From a virus, in IMG/VR virus record IMGVR_UViG_3300010396_000351, positions 1 to 25,796 of that record: a stretch of 25,796 nt of DNA; one strand, written 5' to 3'. A program made the position numbers and the translations under genes. The notes beneath the pieces are model-generated. The model worked only from the letters and a program-made list of their open reading frames with translations. It searched no databases and was not told where the DNA came from. Shown here one piece after another: positions 1-7,408 of the stretch (positions within the stretch are counted from its first letter, which is position 1; every line of letters starts with the position of its first letter).

Positions 1-108
1 CAGTACACCAATACGGACCCCTCGGCTAATTTCTCAGATCCGACCCAGACGACCACTCAGACAGACGACGGAACGACCACGTACTTCGGGGACGGATACC
101 CATACTAA
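1..108 (+). CDS. 3' end of a virion-type protein (partial)
   Basis: Reading frame 1 is open from the left edge and stops at TAA 106-108. The visible 35 residues are rich in Thr, Asp, Gln and Tyr and end in GDGYPY, like the flexible acidic tail of a structural protein. The frame belongs to a gene that starts outside the window. Its last codons overlap an open +1 frame that continues into the next gene, so a read-through or frameshift relationship with the 324-aa protein cannot be excluded. No family can be assigned from this fragment. Confidence 0.6.
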   Translation, partial: QYTNTDPSANFSDPTQTTTQTDDGTTTYFGDGYPY

Positions 109-154
109 TACCGCTGGCGGGACCCCCGCCCAGTCCAGCGGACCAAACCCATTA

Positions 155-1129
155 GTGGGGGAGATAGGACAAGCCAATAGTGCTGTAGGACTCGGCAATA
201 ACGTTGCCGGTATGTTCGGCCAAGGCAATTCTAGTCTAGGCGCTATTAACTCAGGCGTAGGGGATATCCTGGGACTCTATTCTGGACTATCCAGAGGTGG
301 AGTAACCGGAGATGCTCAAGCAGCCATAGATGCTGGCAGATTAGCTAATCAGGCAGGTCTATTCGGCAGCGCTAGCGGAGGCATAGGGCAGGCTCTAGGA
401 GCAGCTGCTATACCTCTCAGCCTCTATAACGAGATCAATAGCTGGGAGTCCGGTAGTACTGGTAACGATGCCCTGGGCGGAGCTTCTACAGGAGCCGCCA
501 TAGGCTCTGTGGTACCTGGAATAGGTACGGCCCTTGGAGCCTTAATAGGAGGCGCTGCGGGCGCCCTATCAAGCCTGTTCGGACCTGGCAAGAAAGACCC
601 AGAGACGGCAGGAGTGCAAAATATCATTAACGCGGTTGGCCAGAATCCTGGACAAGCGCAACAGATTACTTCTCAGGTCCAAGATCCTTACCTAGGACTA
701 GCGGGACTGTTCGATGAGAGATCCTCTACTCTGCCTATGTACCAGCAGTACGGTCGTATGGGGGAGCAGAAGTTCACCAACGACATGATTAACAAGATCA
801 ACTCTGCCTTTGCAGCGGGTACCATAAACAAGTCCTCTACTCCCGAGCAGGTCTACGATAAGGTCGTAGCCCCTTGGGTAGGCTCTATGGGCCAGGGATG
901 GTCTAATGTAGGCTCTACTTACAAGGCTACCACACAAGGTCTTCTGCAGGATATGGTCTCCCAGTATATGTCAGGACAGGCTCCTCAAGACTGGAAAGCC
1001 ATAGGAGGAGATTCTCCGTTCTCCGGATTAGCAGCTTACGGCTCCGCTCCTGGTGCCTCTAGTGTTCCTTATAACCCTGTAGCTATAGGCGGTAGCGGGG
1101 CTTCTAATCGTTCTTTATATAGGTTGTAA
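155..1129 (+). CDS. Gly/Ala-rich virion protein, possible inner-membrane/ejection protein (T7 gp14-like position)
   Basis: The 324-aa product is very rich in Gly, Ala and Ser. Residues about 105-143 form glycine-zipper segments (GAAIGSVVPGIGTALGALIG and the following stretch) that could insert in a membrane. The C-terminal half is polar, with Gln/Tyr-rich stretches. It is the first and smallest of three consecutive genes of 324, 518 and 956 aa. That order resembles the internal virion (ejection) proteins gp14-gp15-gp16 of T7-like podoviruses, but I see no decisive motif, so this is inference from size and position. The start is uncertain: the GTG at 155 has no good SD, the next in-frame ATG (212) has none either, and the frame stays open upstream to base 2 with no ATG. 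TAA 1127-1129 lies 4 bases before the next gene. Confidence 0.75.
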   Translation: MGEIGQANSAVGLGNNVAGMFGQGNSSLGAINSGVGDILGLYSGLSRGGVTGDAQAAIDAGRLANQAGLFGSASGGIGQALGAAAIPLSLYNEINSWESGSTGNDALGGASTGAAIGSVVPGIGTALGALIGGAAGALSSLFGPGKKDPETAGVQNIINAVGQNPGQAQQITSQVQDPYLGLAGLFDERSSTLPMYQQYGRMGEQKFTNDMINKINSAFAAGTINKSSTPEQVYDKVVAPWVGSMGQGWSNVGSTYKATTQGLLQDMVSQYMSGQAPQDWKAIGGDSPFSGLAAYGSAPGASSVPYNPVAIGGSGASNRSLYRL

Positions 1130-1133
1130 ACCA

Positions 1134-2690
1134 ATGCCAAATGGTATGATTACTCCCAACTTCCTTCTAGCTGACCAGAGATATAATAACTCTCCTGGCA
1201 TAGATCCGTACGCCTATAACCCTCAGAGTATGGGAGGGTATGATCCTATGCAGGCCATGCTGATGAACCAGTTAATGGCTAAGCAGCTGTTCGGGATGCA
1301 GAATCCTAAGCTCATGCTGTCTCAGAACTTCGGGCAGACAGTAGGGGCTAGACTTGGGCAGTCTGTCAACAACATGGTTAACAATGAGGAAGACCAAGCT
1401 CCTAAGCAGACTTCCGCAGATCCAGCAGGTCCTGGTCAAGGTCCTGGTGGGCAGCCTAAGTTTGCTGCCGCTCAGTGGATGCAGCAAGAGCAGCAAAGAC
1501 TAATCGCTAACGGTACTCCGGCTAACAAGGCCCTCTACCAAGCAGCTACGTCCCTTATAAGTAACCCTGCTTTCCAGGGTGACCCCATGACTCAGCTGAT
1601 TGCTGATCACGCTCTAGTCCACGCCACTAAAGAGCTAAGCTATAATCCTATTGAGGATCCTGAGTACAAGACTAAGCAAGAGGCTCTAGGCAAGTCTGCT
1701 GAGAACTTCTACCAGCCCCAAACAGGGGCTAGAGTGTCAGCTATTCCTGGTACTCCTATGTACATGAAACTAGCCAACCCCCAGAGTGGGTGGGTTAGAG
1801 CCGAGAATACTCCTCAGCTAACTCCTGGAGCTATCGAGAAAACCACTAGGAACGGCATGAACGCCACCTATCAGGTTGATAGCCAAGGTGGCCTAGATAT
1901 CTCTGGTAAACCCGCTATTTCCAGCACTCAGCCTTTCCAGGCTGCTGTGAACATGTCAGGTACTCCTGATGAAATGCAGCAGGCCGGGGTTCACATACCC
2001 GGTCTAATGACCAACTCAGGGTATGATAAAGAAGCTACGGATCTCTCTAATAGAGCCAGCGCTACCCAAGATGCTATCAGAGCTATCGACAAAGTTACAG
2101 GCATGGTAAACAACGATCCTGCTTCTGTTGGTAAGTCTGGTGATGTTCTAGAGAGCATCAATAACTGGAGATCCACGGTTAAAGGTCTGGCTAGCACAAT
2201 CACTGGCAAAGACTATTCTATGTCTACCCAGTTTGCTAAAGAGTCAGCTCCTATACTTGATCGTCTACGCCAGAAAGGTATAGATGCCACTACGTTCAAC
2301 TCGGCTATCACAGACTTGGCGTACGTCATCGAGAAAGCTCAGGGTAACACTAACACAGATCCTGCTTCTCGTAAGTCTCGTATTGACCAGATTAAAGAGG
2401 ATCTCCTGGCTGATCGTAGCTCAGATCCTTTGGCTGTTACTAAGGCTTTAGGGATGCAAAGGGACAATCTCATCGAGAGATTGAACGACGCCTACGATAA
2501 CTCTCCCAACAAGAACCTAAGGCAGTCTAAGCCTCAGTTCTTGCTAGACGAGAACATGCAAGCTAATGGTAACAAGGACTGGGGATTTGCTCCAGCCGGT
2601 CAGGTCATGGGTAAGCTTAAGAAGGGGGATAAATACATGGGCCACACCTACAAAGGTGGGGACTTCAAAGATCCCTCTAACTGGGAATAA
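1134..2690 (+). CDS. Virion protein, possible internal/ejection protein (518 aa)
   Basis: The 518-aa protein starts at an ATG four bases after the preceding stop; an AGG about 11 bases upstream is a weak SD, and a second ATG lies at 1146. The N-terminal 90 residues are rich in Met, Gln and Asn (for example QAMLMNQLMAKQLFGMQN). A Gly/Pro/Gln linker follows at about 90-110, and then a mostly helical Ala/Gln/Asp-rich body. There is no signal peptide, transmembrane segment or enzymatic motif that I can recognise. Its middle position in a row of three large genes suggests a T7 gp15-like ejection protein. That is positional inference only; a tail or neck protein is also possible. It ends in TAA four bases before the next ATG, so the genes are likely cotranscribed. 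Confidence 0.75.
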   Translation: MPNGMITPNFLLADQRYNNSPGIDPYAYNPQSMGGYDPMQAMLMNQLMAKQLFGMQNPKLMLSQNFGQTVGARLGQSVNNMVNNEEDQAPKQTSADPAGPGQGPGGQPKFAAAQWMQQEQQRLIANGTPANKALYQAATSLISNPAFQGDPMTQLIADHALVHATKELSYNPIEDPEYKTKQEALGKSAENFYQPQTGARVSAIPGTPMYMKLANPQSGWVRAENTPQLTPGAIEKTTRNGMNATYQVDSQGGLDISGKPAISSTQPFQAAVNMSGTPDEMQQAGVHIPGLMTNSGYDKEATDLSNRASATQDAIRAIDKVTGMVNNDPASVGKSGDVLESINNWRSTVKGLASTITGKDYSMSTQFAKESAPILDRLRQKGIDATTFNSAITDLAYVIEKAQGNTNTDPASRKSRIDQIKEDLLADRSSDPLAVTKALGMQRDNLIERLNDAYDNSPNKNLRQSKPQFLLDENMQANGNKDWGFAPAGQVMGKLKKGDKYMGHTYKGGDFKDPSNWE

Positions 2691-2693
2691 TTA

Positions 2694-5564
2694 ATGCCCA
2701 CCACTCCTTGGGAAGCACTTTCAGCTACGAGCGCTGACGCAGGGCCTTCTACTCCGTGGGAGGCCCTCTCTAATCATACGAACGTAGTATCTAAGGCTCT
2801 CAACAGAACACCTTTCATGCTGCCTCAAGGCTACGCTGCCATCGATCCTTTCAACAAGGTTCAGCAGAGTGAGGCCGCTCAAGGCATATCTCCGTTCACC
2901 TCCAAGGATCAGATGGCGGCTAAGAACGGAGTAGACATCTTTACTGGGGCTCCTTACGGTCTACGGAACATGGTAGACCTAGCCTCAGATCCTAAGGATA
3001 AGCTCCAGGCCATCAATAGCTACTTCGGTCGTAAAGGTATCCACCCCCCTGAAGGGGTGCCTGGCATGGCCAGGATAGGACCTGATACTGGAGAACCGGA
3101 GTACTACAATCCTGAAACTCAACGGTACACTACCGTAGATTCTCGTAAACAGAACTCTAACGGTCTAGCAACTCTGCCTAGCATCCCTAATGCTGTGGAG
3201 GGAGGAGCCGTTACAGCGGCTGCTATGCTTGGGGGGCCAGGAGTTATAGCTCCGGCTCTTATGGGCGGTCTAGCTACCTCTGCTGCCGAGACAGTCAAGT
3301 ACGGGCTTAACGCTCTACTAGGCAACGACTCTACAGCTAAAGACACTCCTACCATGACAATCAAAGGTCAGCCTGTCCACGTAGACGTAAGTGCTCTAGG
3401 CAGCAACGTTCTAGAGTCCGCTAAGACTACTGGCTCGGGGCTGCTGTTCGGAGGAGTAGCCTCTATTCCTAGGGCTGCTAAGTTCTTCAGATACGGACCT
3501 ACGCTGTTCGATGAGCCTGTGTTCCACGGAGACTATTGGGGAGAGATCGCTAAGGGCCTACAAGAGGCTCAAGGGGATCTGCAGGACTTCTATAAGCTGG
3601 CGGGGGAGAATAAGGTAGTCCTGGACGTAGCCCAGCAGTCTCAGCACGAAGCTGCTCAGATGGCTATGGGTACCGGCCTGGGCCTCAAAGCCAATCAGGT
3701 AGACTATAACCTCAGGGCTAAGGATAACCAGACTAGCCTCCAGAGAACGTTCCAGAAGGTCATAGACGCCTATACAGGCTCCGCAGAAGGGGCCCCTATG
3801 GAGTCTGGCCAGAACATTACTAATTTTGCGGCTGAGCAGAAATCTGCTGCAGCTGCTAGATCGCAGCTGGCTCAGCAAGCGGCTATAGACAACGCTAAAC
3901 AGACCGTAGATGGTCTGCCTAAGATGAACGACGCTGAGATTAACCAAAGAGTCACGGAACAGCTAAACCTTAAAGAGCAAGCCCAGAAGCAAGACTTGGA
4001 TCAGGCATGGGGGGACCTTAATGTCAAGCTAGGCGTTCACCCGTATGATGCCTACCAGCAAGATGCTAGCCTCTATGCTCACCCCGTAGACAGTACTATG
4101 AACTTCCAGTGGTTACCAGAAAATCTGTCCCTGATGAAGGAGTACTTGGCTAGGGCAAAGACTATAGGTAAGGTAGACACAGATATTAAGGGAGCTAAAC
4201 TCAGGGCTATCCCTGACGGGTTCCTAATCAATGCCGAGCCTACCCCTGGCACAGATATTACGGAGGCTGATAAGGCTCTTATGGAGTCTATCGGCCTAGA
4301 GCCCCCAGAGCCCTCTGACGGGGAGTCTGGTGGACTCAAGATCAGTGAGAAGCCCAAGCCCATGTGGGCTGTCATAAGCGCCATTAAGGGCCTACGGGCT
4401 GGTGTGCGCCAAGACATGGCCAGAGCTAAGGGGGCCATACCCCCCGATATCCAGGACACAGCGAGAGTAGCTCAGATCCTGGCAGATAATGCTAAGGCCA
4501 ATATGGCCGAGCAAGATCCTACGGCTCTAGCAGCCTGGGAGACGGCGGAGACTAAGACTCAAGCTTATGGAGATAGGTGGAGACAAGGTGTACTGGCTGA
4601 AGCGGCTAAGAAGAAGGATGGGTTCAATACTCCTGTTCAGTCTAATGCTGTCTATAATACTCTATTCGATAGTGGCATTAACGATAATCCTGCTGGGGTT
4701 CAAGCCCTGAACGATATCTCTGACGGGGATCCTAGTTTTCAGGATTCTATCCGTCAGTCGATATTCTCTATCTATCGTAACCACTACACCAAGAACGGTG
4801 TCCCAGACCCTAAGCTACACGCTAAGTTCATGAACGATATGAAGCACCCTATGGATGCTTTCTTCGGACCTGACGACATGAGTGCTGTAGATAGGTTAGG
4901 GACTCTAGGAGACGCCGTAGCCTCTACCTCAGCCGAGGTTAAGGCTTTCGAGAAGACGTGGAAAGAGTCCCCATACGGTGATATTCCGGCTAACTCGACT
5001 ATGCTAGCCAAGGCTGCGTTCTCTAATGCTGACAGTGTGCAGGGTATAGGTTCGTTCCTCAGGAACCATAACCCAGAACTACTGGCTCAGCTTCAGAAAG
5101 ACACAGCTATCCAGCTGGCTAGTCAAGTGCTAGGCACAGAAGGTAAAGGATTCAATAGGAAGGTTTTGAATGATGCTCTGGACACTGTAAAGGGGCGCCA
5201 GATCCAGGACATTATGGGTCCTGAGTTCATGGCTAATTTGAAGACTATTAGGAACGTTGCGTTCCATGTCCAGAACACGGTTGCGGGGGATGTGAAAGCT
5301 GATGACCCCCTCATCTATAGGATCATCAAGCTTTACACGGGTGCCTTTGGACGAGAGGCCAGAACGGTCCACGTCCTTAAAGGGTGGAGACAAAAAGGGG
5401 CCCAGAATCTTCTCTACAATATTCTATCGGACCCCGATAAGATGAGACAGTTTATGTCGAAGGCTCAAGCTCAAGGAGAGCAAGCTACGGCAGGATCTGT
5501 TCTAGGTACTATGGGAGCTTCTATACTTTCCCCAGACTTCGACGATCACCAGCCATCACAATAA
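2694..5564 (+). CDS. Large virion protein, possible ejection protein (956 aa)
   Basis: This is the longest gene in the window. The N-terminus carries a tandem TPWEALS motif (residues about 4-10 and 20-26). A Gly/Ala-rich hydrophobic stretch at about 168-205 (GGAVTAAAMLGGPGVIAPAL and beyond) could touch a membrane. The rest is a long, helix-prone Gln/Ala/Lys/Asp-rich body with no recognised catalytic motif; I found no lytic transglycosylase signature. Size and position resemble the biggest internal virion proteins (T7 gp16 type), which form a DNA-ejection channel, but homology is not shown. The start at 2694 follows the previous stop directly, with a weak GGGA upstream. The stop at 5562-5564 overlaps by 9 bases the end of the convergent gene on the other strand, and I see no terminator hairpin there. 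Confidence 0.78.
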   Translation: MPTTPWEALSATSADAGPSTPWEALSNHTNVVSKALNRTPFMLPQGYAAIDPFNKVQQSEAAQGISPFTSKDQMAAKNGVDIFTGAPYGLRNMVDLASDPKDKLQAINSYFGRKGIHPPEGVPGMARIGPDTGEPEYYNPETQRYTTVDSRKQNSNGLATLPSIPNAVEGGAVTAAAMLGGPGVIAPALMGGLATSAAETVKYGLNALLGNDSTAKDTPTMTIKGQPVHVDVSALGSNVLESAKTTGSGLLFGGVASIPRAAKFFRYGPTLFDEPVFHGDYWGEIAKGLQEAQGDLQDFYKLAGENKVVLDVAQQSQHEAAQMAMGTGLGLKANQVDYNLRAKDNQTSLQRTFQKVIDAYTGSAEGAPMESGQNITNFAAEQKSAAAARSQLAQQAAIDNAKQTVDGLPKMNDAEINQRVTEQLNLKEQAQKQDLDQAWGDLNVKLGVHPYDAYQQDASLYAHPVDSTMNFQWLPENLSLMKEYLARAKTIGKVDTDIKGAKLRAIPDGFLINAEPTPGTDITEADKALMESIGLEPPEPSDGESGGLKISEKPKPMWAVISAIKGLRAGVRQDMARAKGAIPPDIQDTARVAQILADNAKANMAEQDPTALAAWETAETKTQAYGDRWRQGVLAEAAKKKDGFNTPVQSNAVYNTLFDSGINDNPAGVQALNDISDGDPSFQDSIRQSIFSIYRNHYTKNGVPDPKLHAKFMNDMKHPMDAFFGPDDMSAVDRLGTLGDAVASTSAEVKAFEKTWKESPYGDIPANSTMLAKAAFSNADSVQGIGSFLRNHNPELLAQLQKDTAIQLASQVLGTEGKGFNRKVLNDALDTVKGRQIQDIMGPEFMANLKTIRNVAFHVQNTVAGDVKADDPLIYRIIKLYTGAFGREARTVHVLKGWRQKGAQNLLYNILSDPDKMRQFMSKAQAQGEQATAGSVLGTMGASILSPDFDDHQPSQ

Positions 5565-6056
5565 CCAGATACCTCCGTACTTACCTCTGGCTAGAGCTTG
5601 GTGGACAGTCCAGCATCCTCCTGACTTAACGTGATCCCAGCCTCGATGGTAATCTGCCCTCTTACAGTGATAGCAGTAAGGGAAACGTAATCCATCGTAC
5701 TCTAGAGGATACTCTCGACGAGTTAAACACACCACTATGTCACTGGCGTTAACTATTTCTAAGTTCCTGTCCTTATAACCTCCTGTCCATTGATACTTCT
5801 TAGGCAGAAACTCCTTGAAAGGTACGCCCTTCTTTTCGCACTCCTCCTTGGCCAGGATATCTATTCCACCTAAGTGGCACCCCCCAGAGACCACTAGATC
5901 AATCTTAGGGTGATCCATAGGGAATCCGAACATATTTCCAGACTCCCAATTTCCCCTCGTAGGATCTATGATATCTCTAATCCAGGCCTGAGCTATAGAC
6001 CACTCTCCTGTTAGCTTTTTAGCCTCTACCCCTACTATCCCTACAGTTATCCCCAT
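5556..6056 (-). CDS. SLOG-fold (YspA/DprA-like) nucleotide-binding protein with a Cys/His-rich C-terminus
   Basis: The 166-aa product shows a Rossmann-like pattern typical of the SLOG superfamily. It has an N-terminal hydrophobic strand (MGITVGIVGV), VVSGG at 55-59, GGID at 63-66, then a helix with EECEKKGVPF, F/LP at about 83-85, the KDRNLEIVNASDIVV segment at 95-109, and a C-terminal GGCWT...A segment. In this superfamily the glycine motifs bind nucleotides or nucleotide-derived ligands. C128, C131, H137, H142 and C148 could form a metal site, which is unusual. I chose ATG 6056 over the upstream ATG at 6086 because GGAGGAAAAGG sits directly before it. It overlaps the preceding 35-aa ORF by 10 bases and is the last gene of the leftward block. 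The ligand and role are unknown. Confidence 0.75.
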   Translation of the reverse strand: MGITVGIVGVEAKKLTGEWSIAQAWIRDIIDPTRGNWESGNMFGFPMDHPKIDLVVSGGCHLGGIDILAKEECEKKGVPFKEFLPKKYQWTGGYKDRNLEIVNASDIVVCLTRREYPLEYDGLRFPYCYHCKRADYHRGWDHVKSGGCWTVHQALARGKYGGIWLL

Positions 6057-6154
6057 CCTTTTCCTCCAGCTAGTGCTATCAGACACACAGCCAGTACCAC
6101 AATCCCTAGAAGTACGGCCCCCCAGGCCAGTACAGTCTGAAGTAGATCAATCAT
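6047..6154 (-). CDS. Single-TM micropeptide (35 aa)
   Basis: An ORF of 35 codons starts at ATG 6154, only 3 bases after the stop of the 28-aa peptide. It ends at TAA 6047, overlapping the start of the SLOG gene, whose SD lies in this ORF's last codons. Residues about 4-29 are nearly all hydrophobic (LLQTVLAWGAVLLGIVVLAV and onward), followed by a short GGKGWG tail. One transmembrane helix is therefore expected. No clear SD precedes it, so translational coupling to the upstream peptide is likely. It resembles no family I know. Its place beside the lysis region suggests, but does not show, a membrane role during lysis. Confidence 0.55.
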   Translation of the reverse strand: MIDLLQTVLAWGAVLLGIVVLAVCLIALAGGKGWG

Positions 6155-6157
6155 TGG

Positions 6158-6244
6158 TTACAGCCTCGAAGTAGCCACAAGGCACAAGAGGCCCGCCAGA
6201 TAAAGAGCGAACGCAACCGCCAATATTACAAATATACCGCACAT
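6158..6244 (-). CDS. Single-TM micropeptide (28 aa)
   Basis: A 28-codon ORF runs from ATG 6244 to TAA 6158. It is preceded by a strong SD (GGAGGAG, 7 bases before the ATG). Residues 3-25 (GIFVILAVAFALYLAGLLCL and on) form one hydrophobic helix with a short polar end (TSRL). The ATG shares the tetranucleotide CATG (6242-6245) with the start codon of the endolysin on the opposite strand, so the two initiation sites overlap head to head. Neighbouring - strand genes lie 23 bases upstream and 3 bases downstream, consistent with operon membership. No known family; possibly a small membrane protein acting at lysis or superinfection. Confidence 0.6.
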   Translation of the reverse strand: MCGIFVILAVAFALYLAGLLCLVATSRL

Positions 6245-6611
6245 GTCAGAACTCCTCCAAGCACAGTTTACTTTTTCTCGCCTACTGCCTCGTCTTTTGG
6301 ATCAGGCTTACTCTTTAGGATATTCTGTAACATTGGGCGAAGCCTATCGGACGCCGCAGCAAGCGCTCCTAGATGCCCAAGCAGGTTCTGGCATTGCCCA
6401 AAGCTTACATTGCCAGAGACTAGCAATTGACCTACAACTTTTCCGAGACGGTTATTATCTATCCAAGACAGAAGATTATCAAGCTCTTGGAGAGTACTGG
6501 GAAAAGTTAGGGTCTCAGCAGAACCCGCCGGTCCCACTTTGTTGGGGCGGACGATTTTCATCTCGTCCCGATGGAAACCATTTTTCTCTAGAGTTTCAAG
6601 GAGTTCGGTGA
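6243..6611 (+). CDS. Endolysin, M15-type peptidase (L-Ala-D-Glu / D-Ala-D-Ala peptidase-like)
   Basis: The 122-aa protein is a complete M15-family metallopeptidase domain of the kind used as phage endolysins. GEAYRTPQQ (32-40) matches the conserved 'E.yRt..qq' segment. SLHCQRLAIDL (54-64) supplies the expected zinc ligands H56 and D63, and DGNHFSLE (110-117) supplies H113. Such enzymes cut peptide cross-links in peptidoglycan. There is no signal peptide, so export would need a holin, which lies 330 bases downstream on the same strand. The ATG at 6243 has no recognisable SD. The gene lies on the + strand while almost all of it (6268-6611) is antiparallel to a - strand ORF that does have a strong SD. 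It is probably expressed late from the rightward structural transcript. Confidence 0.85.
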   Translation: MSELLQAQFTFSRLLPRLLDQAYSLGYSVTLGEAYRTPQQALLDAQAGSGIAQSLHCQRLAIDLQLFRDGYYLSKTEDYQALGEYWEKLGSQQNPPVPLCWGGRFSSRPDGNHFSLEFQGVR

Positions 6612-6696
6612 GATCGTACACACCGCTCTCTACCCAACCGCTTCCGTGATTATGGAAGAACGGTAGACGGCACGGAATTGTCGGTAGCTGTTTCAT
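6268..6696 (-). CDS. Hypothetical protein (142 aa), antiparallel to the endolysin gene
   Basis: ATG 6696 follows AAAGAGGAGAAGG with 7 bases between GGAG and the start, one of the strongest SDs in the window. The product begins MKQLPTIPCRLPFF, has a mixed charged middle (LTELLETLEKNGFHRDEMKI) and ends Lys-rich. It is not recognised. Start and stop fit the - strand operon: it overlaps the 92-aa gene by 47 bases and ends 23 bases before the next micropeptide start. The difficulty is that bases 6268-6611 also encode the well-supported endolysin on the other strand. Codon position 1 of one frame faces position 1 of the other. It is either a true overprinted gene or an unusually well-decorated shadow; I favour the first, with moderate confidence. 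Confidence 0.5.
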   Translation of the reverse strand: MKQLPTIPCRLPFFHNHGSGWVESGVYDLTELLETLEKNGFHRDEMKIVRPNKVGPAGSAETLTFPSTLQELDNLLSWIDNNRLGKVVGQLLVSGNVSFGQCQNLLGHLGALAAASDRLRPMLQNILKSKPDPKDEAVGEKK

Positions 6697-6928
6697 TAAC
6701 CTTCTCCTCTTTCACTGGTGTAAGTGCCAAAAGTGCTTCATCAATAAGTTTACTAGCTCGATGCCTAGGGAAATCAGAATAGGGATCCACCACGGCATAG
6801 ACGTAAGTCTTCTCGTCAAGCGAGAACTCCACGTAGAATAGCACTTTAGCTCTAACGTCTTCCCTTCTCTTGGCATATAAACTAGCATCTAGTATTCTCT
6901 TTAAGTCTCGTCTCTCCAATACTTGCAT
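6650..6928 (-). CDS. Hypothetical protein (92 aa)
   Basis: ATG 6928 is preceded by TAGGAGA, 5 bases upstream. The product starts MQVLERRDLKRILDASLYAK and contains a beta-like stretch (VLFYVEFSLDEKTYVYAVVD), followed by FPRHRASKLIDEALLAL and an acidic/polar tail. It looks like a small cytoplasmic alpha/beta protein; no family is recognised. It fills the 330-base space between the two + strand lysis genes and overlaps neither of them. It begins 25 bases after the 162-aa ORF stops, and its 3' end overlaps the start of the 142-aa gene. This regular spacing and the good SD support the whole leftward gene chain. Confidence 0.72.
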   Translation of the reverse strand: MQVLERRDLKRILDASLYAKRREDVRAKVLFYVEFSLDEKTYVYAVVDPYSDFPRHRASKLIDEALLALTPVKEEKVNETATDNSVPSTVLP

Positions 6929-6940
6929 AGGGTCTCCTAC

Positions 6941-7408
6941 ATGAGCGATATAATTAAAGATCTAGGAACGGCACTGTCAACTGCGACAGCTGCGACACCT
7001 CTGGGTTGGCTTCAGCCAGTTCTAGGTTTGCTTGAGCGACTAATCCCGGATCCGGCGGCACGGGCGCAGGCACAGCTTGCCCTACTCCAGCTACAGCAGC
7101 AGGGGGCGCTGGCGGAGCTACAGGCTCAACTACAGACATCCTTGGCGGAATCCCAGACAAATACGGCTGAAGCAGCTTCTCCGACTGCAGGACTGTTTCG
7201 AGCTGGTTGGCGTCCTTTCGCAGGCTGGATATGCGGCTTTGGATTGTGCTACCAATTCCTCTTGCTTCCTCTACTAAGTTGGATATCTCAGTCTGCACAT
7301 CTTCCAGTTCCTTCAGGTCTAAATATAGAGACTTTGACAACGCTGCTATTTGGGATGTTAGGTCTCGGAGCAGCGAGGACGACTGAGAAGTTGAGTGGTC
7401 TACCTTAG
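6941..7408 (+). CDS. Holin, GTA-type 3-TM family-like
   Basis: The 155-aa product has an N-terminal amphipathic segment with LGWLQPVLGLLERLIPDP, a long Gln/Ala/Leu-rich helix (AQAQLALLQLQQQGALAELQ) and then RAGWRPFAGWICGFG, a strong match in style to the phage/gene-transfer-agent holin family with about three transmembrane segments. Hydrophobic runs follow at about 97-113 (FLLLPLL) and 130-145 (TLLFGMLGLGA), ending ARTTEK. It would permeabilise the inner membrane for the endolysin. I chose ATG 6941 over the TTG at 6923 because the family usually begins with a short MSD-like N-terminus; only a weak AGGG precedes it. Bases 6954-7408 are antiparallel to a - strand ORF with its own strong SD. Confidence 0.78.
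   Translation: MSDIIKDLGTALSTATAATPLGWLQPVLGLLERLIPDPAARAQAQLALLQLQQQGALAELQAQLQTSLAESQTNTAEAASPTAGLFRAGWRPFAGWICGFGLCYQFLLLPLLSWISQSAHLPVPSGLNIETLTTLLFGMLGLGAARTTEKLSGLP

Noticed and set aside
3558-4459. - strand ORFs of 129 and 126 aa opposite the 956-aa virion gene
   Set aside because: No SD, low-complexity Leu/Ser composition, and opposite a well-supported virion gene; they break the transcriptional layout.
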